Positions 45,901 to 56,179 are shown, counted from the stretch's first letter. The stretch is DNA of 64,000 bases from Massospora cicadina (GCA_022478985.1 JAKSZP010006634.1:1-64000); one strand, 5' to 3'. Numbers and translations: made by a program. Notes: generated from the sequence alone by a model not told the origin.

Positions 45901-47400
45901 AGTATTGCATTTTTTAAGTTTTTTTTTCATAGTCATTCCTTTCCATATAATTAAGATATCTGGCTTTTCAGTGGTTCTATCACATCTTTTATTCCAATCA
46001 TTGTTCTCTAGATATAACTTGAAAATTCACATTTGATCCCTAGATTCTCACTTTTGTGCTGATATCCATTTCCTTGTTCTAAAATTAATTGCCCTTTCAT
46101 ATAATTTTACGTCCTTTGCATGTTATAGGTACAAAGTTTATTTTTGTGCAAAAAGTTCGCTACTTTATGAGAAACTAATGTGCTTTTGTTATATTAAAAC
46201 ATAAAAGGATGAGATTGGGTGCCATTCTCTTAAATGTTGTAGCATATAGTTGAGTTGCTATAATTTCACCTTTATGTATATTATAATTTAAAATCAGAAC
46301 TACCTTTTTTCCATAGGCTGGTGGAGAAAACGTTTTTTCTTTAAATCTTAAAGTGTACAACCTCTCCCTAGCATTTAAACTGCTCAAAAGTGACTCTTCT
46401 GGTTATTATTTACTCATAGTTTGAAATTTTTCCATTACAAAAATAGCTTTATAAAAACAATACTAGACGCATATGATATACATATAAAAGAAATATTTTA
46501 ACTTCTTTCCTTTGTCTTAACTTGATAGTGTTTACATTAGAAAGTGCAGCTAATGTTGCACTTGCTTCTTTTAAATGTTGACCTTAAATTGAAAGGTCTA
46601 TATTTGAATTTAGTGTATTGATCTTTACTTTTATTAGAGGCTTAGATTTGGTTAACATATTACTTCATAACGTAGGGTACTTCATCAATGTGATAAACGC
46701 ATAGATTTTTAAAGTAATTAGAAAATGTTTGACTAGGGTTTCCAAATATGTGGTAGTATGGGAACATCCCAAGATATAGTAAAGATTAAATATAAGCCTA
46801 TTTTTAGCTTAGCAACTAAGGTTGAGCAGTTAGACTAATAATTAATTCTACCAATTATTGCATGAAGATAAAAAAGTTAGTCTTCTATTTAAAAAAAACT
46901 TACAATATCTAATTAGTTATCATAATGTTGTCAAATTTGAGTAATTAGATTTTGTTTTTTTGAAGATTACAAAATATTAGTAATATCTTTATAAGCAATT
47001 ATATATGTGATAAAAATAAAATGTATATTACTTACAGTATTCAAATTAAAAAAAGTTTAAACATAATCAATATAGTCAGGTATTTTATAAGTGTTTTACT
47101 GTGCTTAAAGATGGTTTTCAAGCTTTTTTGTTTTTAATAAATTATACAATCAATAGACATGTAACAGCCAGCAATATAAGTGTTTAGCTGATATCTGAAT
47201 TGATATTTATGATAGTAGAACTCAAAACACAATTGATATAAAACCATTCTTCAGCTTGTATATTCCACTGTTGTATAGCCTTAAACAATTTTTTTAAAGA
47301 TGCTTCACTAAATTTAAACTTAAATTTTAAATTTATTTGGGGAAAAATGACCATGAGAAAGTACTTCTGATATGTAACAATAACCAAGCACTAATATATG
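39940..47400. other. 7.5 kb AT-rich DNA without recognised features
   Basis: I looked for open frames, splice-site-delimited exons, tRNA-like boxes, pol motifs and repeats shared with the rest of the window and saw none. Open frames here (for example 41879-42097, 42644-42874) are short, AT-rich and unsupported. It may be genuine intergenic DNA or TE sequence decayed past recognition. Confidence 0.5.
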
Positions 47401-47414
47401 CAAGAGGCGCCCCA

Positions 47415-48665
47415 GAGAAGCTAAAGCTGCCTTCATGTTTCCAGTGGGAACGCTAATTTAAGGAGAGGGGTATCATGAGCAGAGGCTTGTGCCTCTATTG
47501 AGCACATATGAAGGAAAGGTCTGAGGTGATGAACCATAGCAGGAACCAGGATGAGACCAACTGTCATTGATATTATGGTAAATATCCAAACAACCTTGCT
47601 TGAAGGTGGTCCATAAAGTGCAACTGGAATTGTCGCACAGCTTCTTAGAGGGTGGGAGTATAGCCCAAAATGGCATCAAGGACAACCATGTGGATAGTCC
47701 ACATTTCAATTGCCACCACTAAGGCTAGGAGGAAAAGACATATAGGGGAATTAAAGGACAAGGAGAAGATGTTTTTAAAAGGATGAAGATGTGTGTTTGC
47801 TCCTGGAAAAAGAGATGCTGAACCTCACGCCAGATCGCTTGTGAAGGTGGGAACTCTTCCAGGTGGTGAACCAAAGTACCATATTGGTCACAAACAACAC
47901 ATGAAGAGTGTGATGCGTTGGATCTCTCTGCAGTATGGTAGATAATTTTAAGCAGCACCACACATTTGGACAAAGCTGTGGCTGTAAAAGAGGGTGATTA
48001 ATGTATTTCCAGATTTCTTTATGTGTTTCTAGGAAGTATGGGATGTCCAAAATGTCCAGATATTTAACTCTGGACATGGTAGGGACCTCCAGGGTATCAA
48101 ACTGTCCAGAACGGCTAGTCTTTGTACTTCCTGTTTGAACTTAGGAGTAGGAAGACCCCTCTGAAAGCTATACCTGCTGATACTGATCATCCATTCTGCA
48201 CTCCTCATATTAAGGAGAATAAATTAAAATGGGATGGGGTCCCATGCGGGCTTGCAGCAGATGGGTGGGTTGCCATATATGTAAGAAGAAAGTTGAGGTT
48301 AATGGGGTTGCAGAGGCCAAGGGCGCGGGCAAAGTTAAATCATGCTGTGCATGACCAGTGTTGGGTTGAAAGTAAGAAGCTAGTTACTGAAGCAATCCAT
48401 GTACACAGAATCCTGTATGCCTGGTTCACGTAGTTAGTAGGCCCATTCCTCCGCTTTGGCGTGGACCATAGAGGACTTCCAATCATGAAGGAGGAGATTG
48501 ACCTAGCCAAAGCCATCCTTGTAAGAGGGCATATAACAAAGCAAAAAATGGGGAGAAAGCGATGGCATGGGCTGCAAACCATAATTTTGACAAAAGAGTA
48601 GTGTTGGCAAGCACTAATCAACCTGTTAAGCTGGTTTGTTGACCCCTTGATGACGCAGTACACTT
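47415..48665 (-). pseudogene. LINE ORF2 C-terminal fragment
   Basis: Minus-strand broken frames look like the end of a non-LTR retrotransposon polyprotein. 48340-48663 has a post-RT segment with LARSISSFMIGSPLWSTPKR, continued by LGLCNPINLNFLL in another frame. 47775-48077 has THKEIWKYINHPLL, and 47725-47973 has SHSSCVVCDQYGTLVHHLEE followed by SQAIWREVQHLF, the C-x2-C...H...W-x-x-V Cys/His cluster typical of LINE C-termini. The RT core itself is absent. This class of element would supply the machinery for the SINEs and micro-insertions in the window. Confidence 0.65.
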
Positions 48666-48722
48666 TGTTACATTAGCTAGTATGTGGTGTTACATTATCA
48701 AATTGGAAGATGTTTCACTAAA

Positions 48723-48861
48723 AAAAGTAAATGAGGCGTGTCAACCTTGGGACAAATATACCACATTGAGTTTCTTTAGCCTGTGCTGGTTTTGAGCTTA
48801 TGTTAATCAAGACCCAACCCAGAATGGAGCAGGAACCACCCAACTATGCTACCACTCCTCA
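48723..48861 (-). mobile_element. SINE copy 3, 139 bp, with 16-bp target duplication
   Basis: Perfect repeats AAGATGTTTCACTAAA flank it (48707-48722 and 48862-48877). Read on minus, the head has TAGCATAGTTGGG, a good pol III A-box (TRGCNNAGYNGG), and GGGTTGGGTCTT about 25 nt later, a weaker B-box. The 3' module GTGGTATATTTGTCCCAAGG and A-tail match the other copies. Confidence 0.82.
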
Positions 48862-48877
48862 AAGATGTTTCACTAAA

Positions 48878-49795
48878 GATTCATATATTAAGTGAGCAAA
48901 GGTAGCAAAATCTTCATGCGTAGGTAAGATCTACTCTCAAAGAAAGATAGTAGCTGCTAACATAAATGAATCTTTAGAATTTTATTAAGTAAGCTCTATA
49001 ATTTGAAAATGTTGTGTGGTAATTTAAAATATGCCATAAAATATAATTAAATGGCATCATACTTTTAGAGATGTCCATATGGCCTTTTAAATTGTGTCAT
49101 ATTTTCTTATTTTAAAAAGGTTAACAATTTTCTTTTTATATTGCTATGTTTGTTATTAGTCAAAACTTTATTTTGAAATTATATAAACAATAAAAACATG
49201 AAAGTATAGGAATTATCACCTTTAAATTCAAGGGGAGGCCAAATTTATTTTGCTTGAAAACTTGCAATTCCTGCAGAAAAACCTGAGTGACCAAGCAACT
49301 AGTATATGATAGCCTAAAGCCCTCTAGCTTATGAGGGGCTTGTCAACTTATTAGGATTATGAAATGGCTGCGATGCACACCATATGCACAAAATGCTTAT
49401 CATAAAAATGGAAACCAAAAAAATCAGAAAGAAGATGTTTAATAAAGAGCCTAAGGAAAATGGAAAACAAATTAGGCCAGTACCCTCACAAGTGAGAGCA
49501 CTGTCCTAGTTAAAAGGAAAATAATTTGGGTGGATGGCATCACTTTTCTTAGGTACTTCATCTTCTCCTTAGCTTTCAGGTTCTTGGGTTTTCTTGGGAA
49601 AGGTTCAGATTACAATTATCAGAAAGTTCTGGGTTGGGAGGGATGATAGGGCAGGCCATGATTGTCTGCCCCCTAATTTTAACTTTATAAAAATTTCTAA
49701 ATTTCTCCAAATTGATTTATGATCTACGCTTGGAGGTCTAGCACTCAGTTAAAAGCGAGAATTTATAAAAATTGAAAAAAGGAACATTGGAATTA
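48878..49795. other. AT-rich spacer, nothing recognised
   Basis: No open frames or repeats shared with the window. Confidence 0.45.
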
Positions 49796-49813
49796 TAATA
49801 TAAGCATGGGGTG

Positions 49814-49833
49814 TCCATCTAGTACTAAAAAAA
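49814..49833 (+). mobile_element. 20-nt micro-retroposon with 18-bp target duplication
   Basis: TCCATCTAGTACTAAAAAAA is enclosed by perfect repeats TAATATAAGCATGGGGTG (49796-49813 and 49834-49851). Same core as the copies at 1928, 16076 and 16113, in the opposite orientation. Confidence 0.88.
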
Positions 49834-49954
49834 TAATATAAGCATGGGGTGGAATTTTTAAGGCCTCAAATGCCAGTCATCAAGCTGGGCAGGATGGATT
49901 ATCCCTTTAGAACCAAAAAAGATTTAAGACATAAGGTTTTGCCTTTACCCAGAT

Positions 49955-50077
49955 CTCTGACCTGAGGCATACCCTGGATGAGAGATGAGTGCCTGCTGCC
50001 ACTCCTTGTTTGCCGCATACTTTCCATCATTTACTCCAGCCCAAACCCAGGTAAGTCTCAAAATCTGCAGACTTTTT
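49955..50077 (-). pseudogene. Candidate exon, unknown protein
   Basis: After a possible acceptor CTGCAG, the minus strand reads TWVWAGVNDGKYAANKEWQQ and HPGYASGQRSG before a stop. The composition looks protein-like. The opposite strand also offers a plausible donor here (CCCAG/GTAAGT at 50050), so strand and status are uncertain. Confidence 0.25.
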
Positions 50078-50564
50078 TTAAAAAAATCAAACCCTTTATG
50101 TAGTTCGCAAAATCCAAAAAATCTCCACCACCAAGGGTCTATACTTCTCCCACAAAATCCGGTCAATCATTGGCTAACCTGAAAGGAGAAAATTCAGTTA
50201 TTAAGTCAATTTCAAGCAAGAAATTACGAAAAAAGCAATTATGGAATATCACCTGTCACCTCCTTATAAAAATGAAAAACCAAATTTAGACATTAATTCA
50301 GGAAATTTCACACAAAAATAAATTGATAACGTTGGCCATTACTACTGAGGAGAATTGGCAGTTAAAAATGCTAAATTTAGGAGATCAAAAAGTGACAATC
50401 AATTCATACTATTGTGGTTCAGAATATCTTTTCTTCCCATCACAACATAAGACTAGCACCCTGCTAATGGTAGGGCGTTGAGTTACCCTTTTCTTTTTTC
50501 TAAGTAGTAAAATAAAAATTTCCCTATTAAAACACTTCCTTTTAATGACATATATATTACCTGG

Positions 50565-50728
50565 ATAATGGGCACCAATAACACTGGGCTGGAGCCTTTC
50601 AAACACCTCATCCAACGCGCCCACCCAAAGTTTCTTGGAACCAGAGGTGCCTTGTGGACTGTGGCTGCCCTTGTGAATCTTGGCGTAGCCATGAAAGAAG
50701 CCAGGTCTTTTCTTTACAAGCTGGATTT
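50565..50728 (-). pseudogene. Candidate exon, unknown protein
   Basis: An open stretch of about 55 codons between CCAG (acceptor) and CCAG/GTAATA (donor), reading RPGFFHGYAKIHKGSHSPQG, then KKLWVGALDEVFERLQPSVI. I do not recognise the family. Splicing to the exon at 50885-50968 keeps phase 0. It may be a host-gene remnant or part of an unidentified element. Confidence 0.3.
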
Positions 50729-50884
50729 CTTACAAAACTAAAGTTTGACAAGATATGATTTATGACAAAAATGAAAATAAGCTTACCACACTCTAAAATA
50801 TAAGGAAAGAAATTATGAAAAATATGGTAATTTGAGGTTTATCAGTGGTAGAGAAAAAACTTACCTGAAGATAATCTTGCCATT

Positions 50885-50968
50885 TTAACAGTTTTTGAAG
50901 AACTTCACTACACAAGAGCCTGATCCTCTTAACAAACAACTAGATAGGCAAGGCAGGTTAGAAGTAGT
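50885..50968 (-). pseudogene. Candidate exon, unknown protein
   Basis: Between a pyrimidine-rich acceptor (TATCTAG) and a strong donor CTTCAG/GTAAGT, the minus strand reads FVKRIRLLCSEVLQKLLKWQ, 28 codons without a stop. Too short to identify. Confidence 0.25.
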
Positions 50969-50979
50969 TATTTTTAATA

Positions 50980-51470
50980 TAAAATTGGAGCAGGCACCAC
51001 CTGGATTATTGCCTTTTGTGGAAGCCTTAAGATACCACTCTTAAATCTATTTTTAATTTATCTTATCTTAATTATATATTTTATAATACACTATTTATAT
51101 ATTTACTATAAAAAGTTAGAACAAAGAAATAAAAAATAAAGAAAATTAAGTGTTGAGTTAATATTTTATAAAAGTCTTGTTACCCTTTGCAAAGTTAAAT
51201 AGAGGATTGTCCACATATCTTATATAGGTTGAGGGCTGTGGGATCTGCCAAAGGATGCCACAAATATTTTATTTTTAAAGTGAAATTTTTACTTTGTAAT
51301 AAAAGTAATAAATAACGCTTGTTAAAGTTTTTTATGTTTTTTATTGTTAGGCAGGGCAAAACCAAGAAAGGTCCTTTTCTCAATACTAGTTTTTCCTATT
51401 TAAACTAGTTCAGATTTTGAGACCATGGGTTTTCAAGGCAAAAGAATATAAAGCTGAGTTATCTGAATTA
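50980..51470. other. AT-rich spacer, nothing recognised
   Basis: Low-complexity sequence between the candidate exons and the region shared with element G. Confidence 0.4.
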
Positions 51471-52203
51471 GGAAATATAGGCTTTCAGCCTATCAGATTG
51501 AAGATAAATATTTTGAGGCAAAAATGACCCATGTGGTAACAATTTGATGAATTGTATCCAATCACCAGTGAGTAAAATCTTTTCACCTCGATGGTGCTCA
51601 GACTCACATGGTAATGATTGGTTAATATGCAACCTATCATCATTGAGTAAAATCTTCTCACCTCAAAGGGAAAAGACTTGCATGGTAATGATTGGTTAAT
51701 TTTCACCCTATCATTGTTGAGTAAAGTCTTCTCACCTCAGCAGTGGTCAGACTCATGTGGTAATGATTGGTTAATTTGCACCCAATCATCAATGGTAAAA
51801 TCTTCTCACCTCAGGAGGGTTCAGATCTGGGTGGTAATGAATTATAAATGTGTACCCAATCATTGACAGGTAAAATCTTCTCACATCGCTGAGGTTCAGA
51901 TCCATGCAATATTGAACTCCTCAAATTTGGCTGAGAAGTTGGAGTAATCCTATTATTAGTATTTACCTTTTTAAGCTGATTTTTGTGATAAATTGTAATT
52001 TTCCAATAGTTAGGATTCCACCAAGAATCTGCCAAGGTCTTTTCACCATTGGCACTCATATCATTAATAACCACATTATTATTTGATGATTGGGCAGGAG
52101 ATGGGCCAATCATGGTAGCAGATTCAGGAGCACTAATACCTCCAACATTCTTTTTCTTAAATTGAAAATGAGAATGCCTGACAAAGGCAAAGGGCAGTAA
52201 GAT
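51471..52203 (-). mobile_element. Fragment related to the tail of element G
   Basis: The blocks AATTAGGAAATATAG (51466-51480), CCAATCACC with following GTGA-AAA-TTTT, and TTCCACC..GAAT.TGCCAAGG (52017-52040) occur in the same order at 62280-62660, next to the integrase end of element G. The minus frame 51811-52206 (KKKNVGGISAPESATMIGPS, ADSWWNPNYWKITIYHKNQ) corresponds to the end of G's pol. So this is a 3'-end/LTR-like fragment of a G relative, later enriched in minisatellite units. Confidence 0.5.
51535..51905. repeat. 75-bp minisatellite, five units
   Basis: Units begin GGTAATGATTGG or variants at 51535, 51610, 51684, 51759 and 51833 (spacing 74-75). Each contains AATCTTCTCACCTC. Units with both arms carry a dyad ATGATTGG...CCAATCAT. 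More diverged units continue to about 52130. Confidence 0.85.
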
Positions 52204-52311
52204 CATTACCTTTTTTCCTATTTTTAAAAAAATAGATGTAGATAAAGGTAGGATACTGTAGCATTGGCAGGTTATGATACAGGGTTATAAAAAGTTAATT
52301 TTTTACTATTA

Positions 52312-54658
52312 TGCTATGATTAGTGTTGCAGATTAGGCTGCAAATGGACTAGCAGATCATTCATCGTCCAGTGAAATGGACAGAGTTCACTATCACATTA
52401 AAGGATGTGCAGGCAACATATTCATCAAAGTTGAAGATGAATGAGATCCTTTTATAGATTCAGGCGAGGCAAAAAATTTACCTCAAGATCAGAGTGATGT
52501 CATGCTAATCAATATCACCAAGATGCTTTATAATATTTATGTAATGAAGTTGGACTTCACTCAGGATAATATAGAGATTGGCCCTCTATTATAGCTTTTG
52601 AGGCCAAGAGATTTTGTAAGCTGCTTATTAAATAGAGACTTGACTGAATTACCCAATGGGAATAATTGAGGCTCATTGGTGGATATTACCAAATCTTGAA
52701 ATCAACCAAATTGATAGTTGCTAAAAAACACAATGTGAGGTTCATTAAATAAGCGCCATCACTCAAAACTGAAGTTGAAAAGAATATCACCAGATATGAG
52801 AATAAAGAAAATTTGAAGAAGATGCAACCACCCAAAACTCATAAGCATGGGAAGATGATAAAATCCTGGACATCTATGTTCATGGGTAATCACTTCAAAA
52901 TGAAGTTTGCAGATACAAGAGTTAGGTAAGTCCAGGGGAGCGTCCCCTTTACATAGATTGTGCGTTTTTCCCATTCCTGAACAAGAAGGGTCTGAAGAGG
53001 TTGGCTGTACCTCTCATCACCCAGGGAGACCTCGCCCATGTGGTAGATGAGCGCTGGGTAACAGCACTCCCTCTAAAGATTCCTCCCCTGGTACCCGCCC
53101 TCACCTCTGCCAAACTTGTCCGCTGAATTGAGGAAATCTGCGCTGATATTACCAAATCAAAGCCAAAAGGTTTGAAACCTATGTAATAAAGCCTAATGAT
53201 CGGAAAACCAATATTTGGAAAGTGACTATTAGAGAATTATCAGCTGGAATTGTGGATGACATTAAGCCAACAAGTAATATGATTGCCGCTGCTATATTCC
53301 CTTAAAAATCATCAGGGATTGTCACCAATAATTTGAAACCCCTAGTTCAAGAATCTGGAGTTGCACCCAACACAACTCATTTGGCCAAACAAATGCCCCA
53401 GTGACTGGGCACAGTTGAATTTGCCATCTCAAACCCGTTTCCAACCAATTAGGACCATCCCTATGTGGGGTGTCCCTGGGGAATTCCCATTTCCCATTGG
53501 GCCATACACTGTCACACCAACTGGCATAAAAGCAGTTGAGCATCAGCCCAGTTATTTTCAGATGAACTGATAGCAACTTGGCCTGCCATTGAATCCTTCA
53601 ATGTTGGTTCCAATTAAATTTATCCGCCACCTCCCCCAAAAATTCGCTGGGTTAGGTCAATTTTGAGGGACCCAATCCCTGCTTTGAACCAATACAAATT
53701 GAACACTATTTAATTGGTTGCATAGCATGAGAAAAACGTTGTTTTATTTTCTTTCTTATATTTCCAATAAAAAAACCTTTGCCAACTTTAAGTTTTATGC
53801 TTAAAACAAAACTTCCCTTTCTGCCTATATTCCAACAATCTGCAGGGTTTATGGCCGTGTGCACCTTGTACTTGGCTAGGTGTCTACTCACGATTATGGC
53901 CCATGGGCACTTAATGGCAGAATTTCTTCCTGGTTACATGACCATTGTACCAGAAGCAGTGCCACTGGCATTCAGGTTTGTAATTTTGGTGTTACAGCAC
54001 TTAAGACGGCAGGCTGGTCTAAAATTAACTTGTTGTCTGCCTGAAAAGTAAGCTCAAGTGGACGAAGTAAAAATGCAGTAATTAGACGCCATCTAACTAG
54101 GGCTCCTGAATGTCACCCATAATTTTACCCAAATTTCCTACTTATTTATCAATCATCATTCATTTTCTATCTTATTGTTTCACTAGATGTTTAATATACT
54201 TTACAATTACATCAATAAAAAACCTTTAACAGAATCTCATTTTATCTTTTTTATTTCACTTGTTGTGGTTTAAGTGGGCTGATCACCTGTAGATAGTTTG
54301 TGATTAGCCATTAGAAAATATAGTAACAAGTCTGAGATCTGCTCTGTTTAAACAAGGACACTCTATATTGTTGATATCTTGGAGCTGACTGCCAAGGAAG
54401 AGAATGGATAGGCTTCCAATGATTCCTGAGGGCCAACGTATAATGCACATGTCAAAGAGTGTCAACCTGAGCCTCTCAGATGTTATAAACAGTGTACCAA
54501 CAAGATCAATGCTACTCTAGATAAAAACAGAGGTAATTTTTTTATTTAATAAAAATTGTGATCTGAGTAAAGGTTGTCTGATGCCTAATCTGTTGGAGTA
54601 GACCTCCTGAGCAGTGAGTTGGCCTTGCGCGTTAGCAATTCAAAGTTAGATAGCTTCA
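52312..54658 (+). repeat. Element F 5' LTR (interrupted)
   Basis: Aligns with 59752-60964 on both sides of the solo LTR: TGCAGGCAACATATTCAT, TTACCTCAAGATCAGAGTGA, TTCATTAAATAAGCGCCAT, TTAGACGCCATCTAACT, GTCTGAGATCTGCTCTGTTT. Starts TGCTATGAT and ends GCTTCA. Confidence 0.85.
52925..54046 (+). mobile_element. Solo LTR of the element A family
   Basis: Starts GGTAAGTCCAGGGG (A family: TGTAAGTCCTGGGG) and ends in sequence aligning with A's U5 (GCCACTGGCATTC, GGCTGGTCTAA, CTGCCTGAAA). Flanked by AGTTA (52920-52924) and AGTAA (54047-54051); the empty site is ATTAGCTCAA near 60355 in F's 3' LTR. No internal sequence remains, so it arose by LTR-LTR recombination. It carries DLAHVVDERWVTALP in frame at 53027-53071. 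Confidence 0.82.
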
Positions 54659-54674
54659 TGTAGTGCTCACTACA
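54659..54674. other. Perfect palindrome at element F primer-site position
   Basis: TGTAGTGCTCACTACA begins on the first base after the 5' LTR. The GTGCTCACTA part resembles the TGGAGCTCACTA site of element D, so it may be a tRNA-complementary site that is also self-complementary. Confidence 0.55.
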
Positions 54675-56170
54675 GGGGTTGCATCATTAGGCCCTAGTGA
54701 GGATCATGAGAGTTGTAATGAACAGATTGATGGTGAAGCGGATATGGATTTATACATGGATTAGGTTCCTTTGAGCTCCTGTGGGGAGGAGGATACAATC
54801 TATCAGAACTCTGTGCCCTTGAATTAGAAGTGCATAATATACAAAACAATATTAAGAGCAACTGAGGAGACTGCAAGAAGAGAAAGATTTGCCTCTCTAC
54901 CTATTGTAAGAGAACCATCAACTATTATAAAATGGAATATACTTATAAATTTATAGAATAAAATCGTTTTTTAGAAAATGAATGAAGAAAAAGTGTGCGT
55001 CTTGAATGAATATGGTGAGCATTTGGAAAAGCCAAAGAATATGGTATTTTTGTGAACAAAAGTTTAAAAGATTTAAAGGCACAAATGTGTTATATTAAAA
55101 TTACCTCTACTTGACCAGTAACCATATTGGAGGCACCTATATGAATCACTCAACATAATGTCCCACAACTAGTCAGAATTGTTACACAACCAATTATGAT
55201 TCACGCCATCCTGTTGAATAAAATCCTAGTTTATAACTGTACTTTAATGACCATCTATACACCTGGAGAAGAAAATATTGCTTTTTTCCAGGTGTATGAT
55301 AACAGCATGGATGGTTCTAGCAATCGCAAAAGGCCCACCAAGTGTAAGGGTATATGAGTTGTGAGGCTTAAGAGATCCTTAGCGCGAGCCTACAACCTGG
55401 AATATCTTGTAACAAAGTGAAGAGTATACTGCTTTCCGAGTTCAGTAGTGAACAAGTCGTACAAAAATGAAGCAATATTATCTCTTGATGAAAATAGGCA
55501 ATAATGAGTTGTTCAAAACTACGTTTCTCACTACTATCTCAAGGCTCAACATTTGTGGACTACAGGAACTATGGATTTACCTACCGCAAAAACCATCCTG
55601 CTGCACTCAATGGTGATGTATCTCAATTAAAAGATGCATATGACTCTAGCGCCTATGAGCGCGATGTCAAAAAGGTACTTAAAGCTTTACTTTACATACA
55701 AGTGATGTATAAAAACTGAATAAAAGGCCATGGGAACACCTCTTTGACCACTTAAAAGGCACTCCGTGTTGCTAATTATAAGGGTGACAAATAAAAAAAA
55801 GAGAGTTCAAACCACCTGAGAGCTTTCTTCATAAATTGGTTACCTGTGTATAAGTGCTGTCAACTTGAGAAATTATACCAGTCTTGTTTATTACTTGCCA
55901 CAGAAAAGATGGAAGGAACATCAAAAGAGGATACATACAATGCTGTAAAGTGGGTGAATCTCCACACTGAGGGTGAAGACATTAGGATGCCAATCTGACT
56001 ATTTCAGGATACCACATGTTAGGCCACTTAGTGCAGTGGCTGTGCCTTCTAGATTAAGAGTCCATGTCACTTAAGTTTTTATTTAAGTGATATCTACCTT
56101 GCGCAAGCAAATCAGCCTACCTGGGTCATTAATTTAGTTCAGTAAGGAGAGCAGCTAGTCATGGTTATTT
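54675..56170 (+). pseudogene. gag: Element F gag region
   Basis: Gag by position only. The longest frame, 55504-55719, includes NHPAALNGDVSQLKDAYDSS, which I do not recognise. Numerous stops. Confidence 0.4.
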
Positions 56171-56179
56171 TTAGAAACT

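Noticed and set aside
48105..48120. ACGGCTAGT resembling a Helitron end
   Set aside because: No hairpin precedes it, and it falls inside the LINE fragment.
51535..51905. Regular repeat array as a possible CRISPR
   Set aside because: The whole 75-bp unit repeats with no unique spacers, and the context is eukaryotic.
51963..52203. Apparent exon with excellent acceptor (CTTTGTCAG) and donor (AAG/GTAAAT) on the minus strand
   Set aside because: The sequence aligns with the end of the pol region and tail of element G (62600-62720), so it is best read as retroelement coding relic. The splice-like signals are probably accidental.
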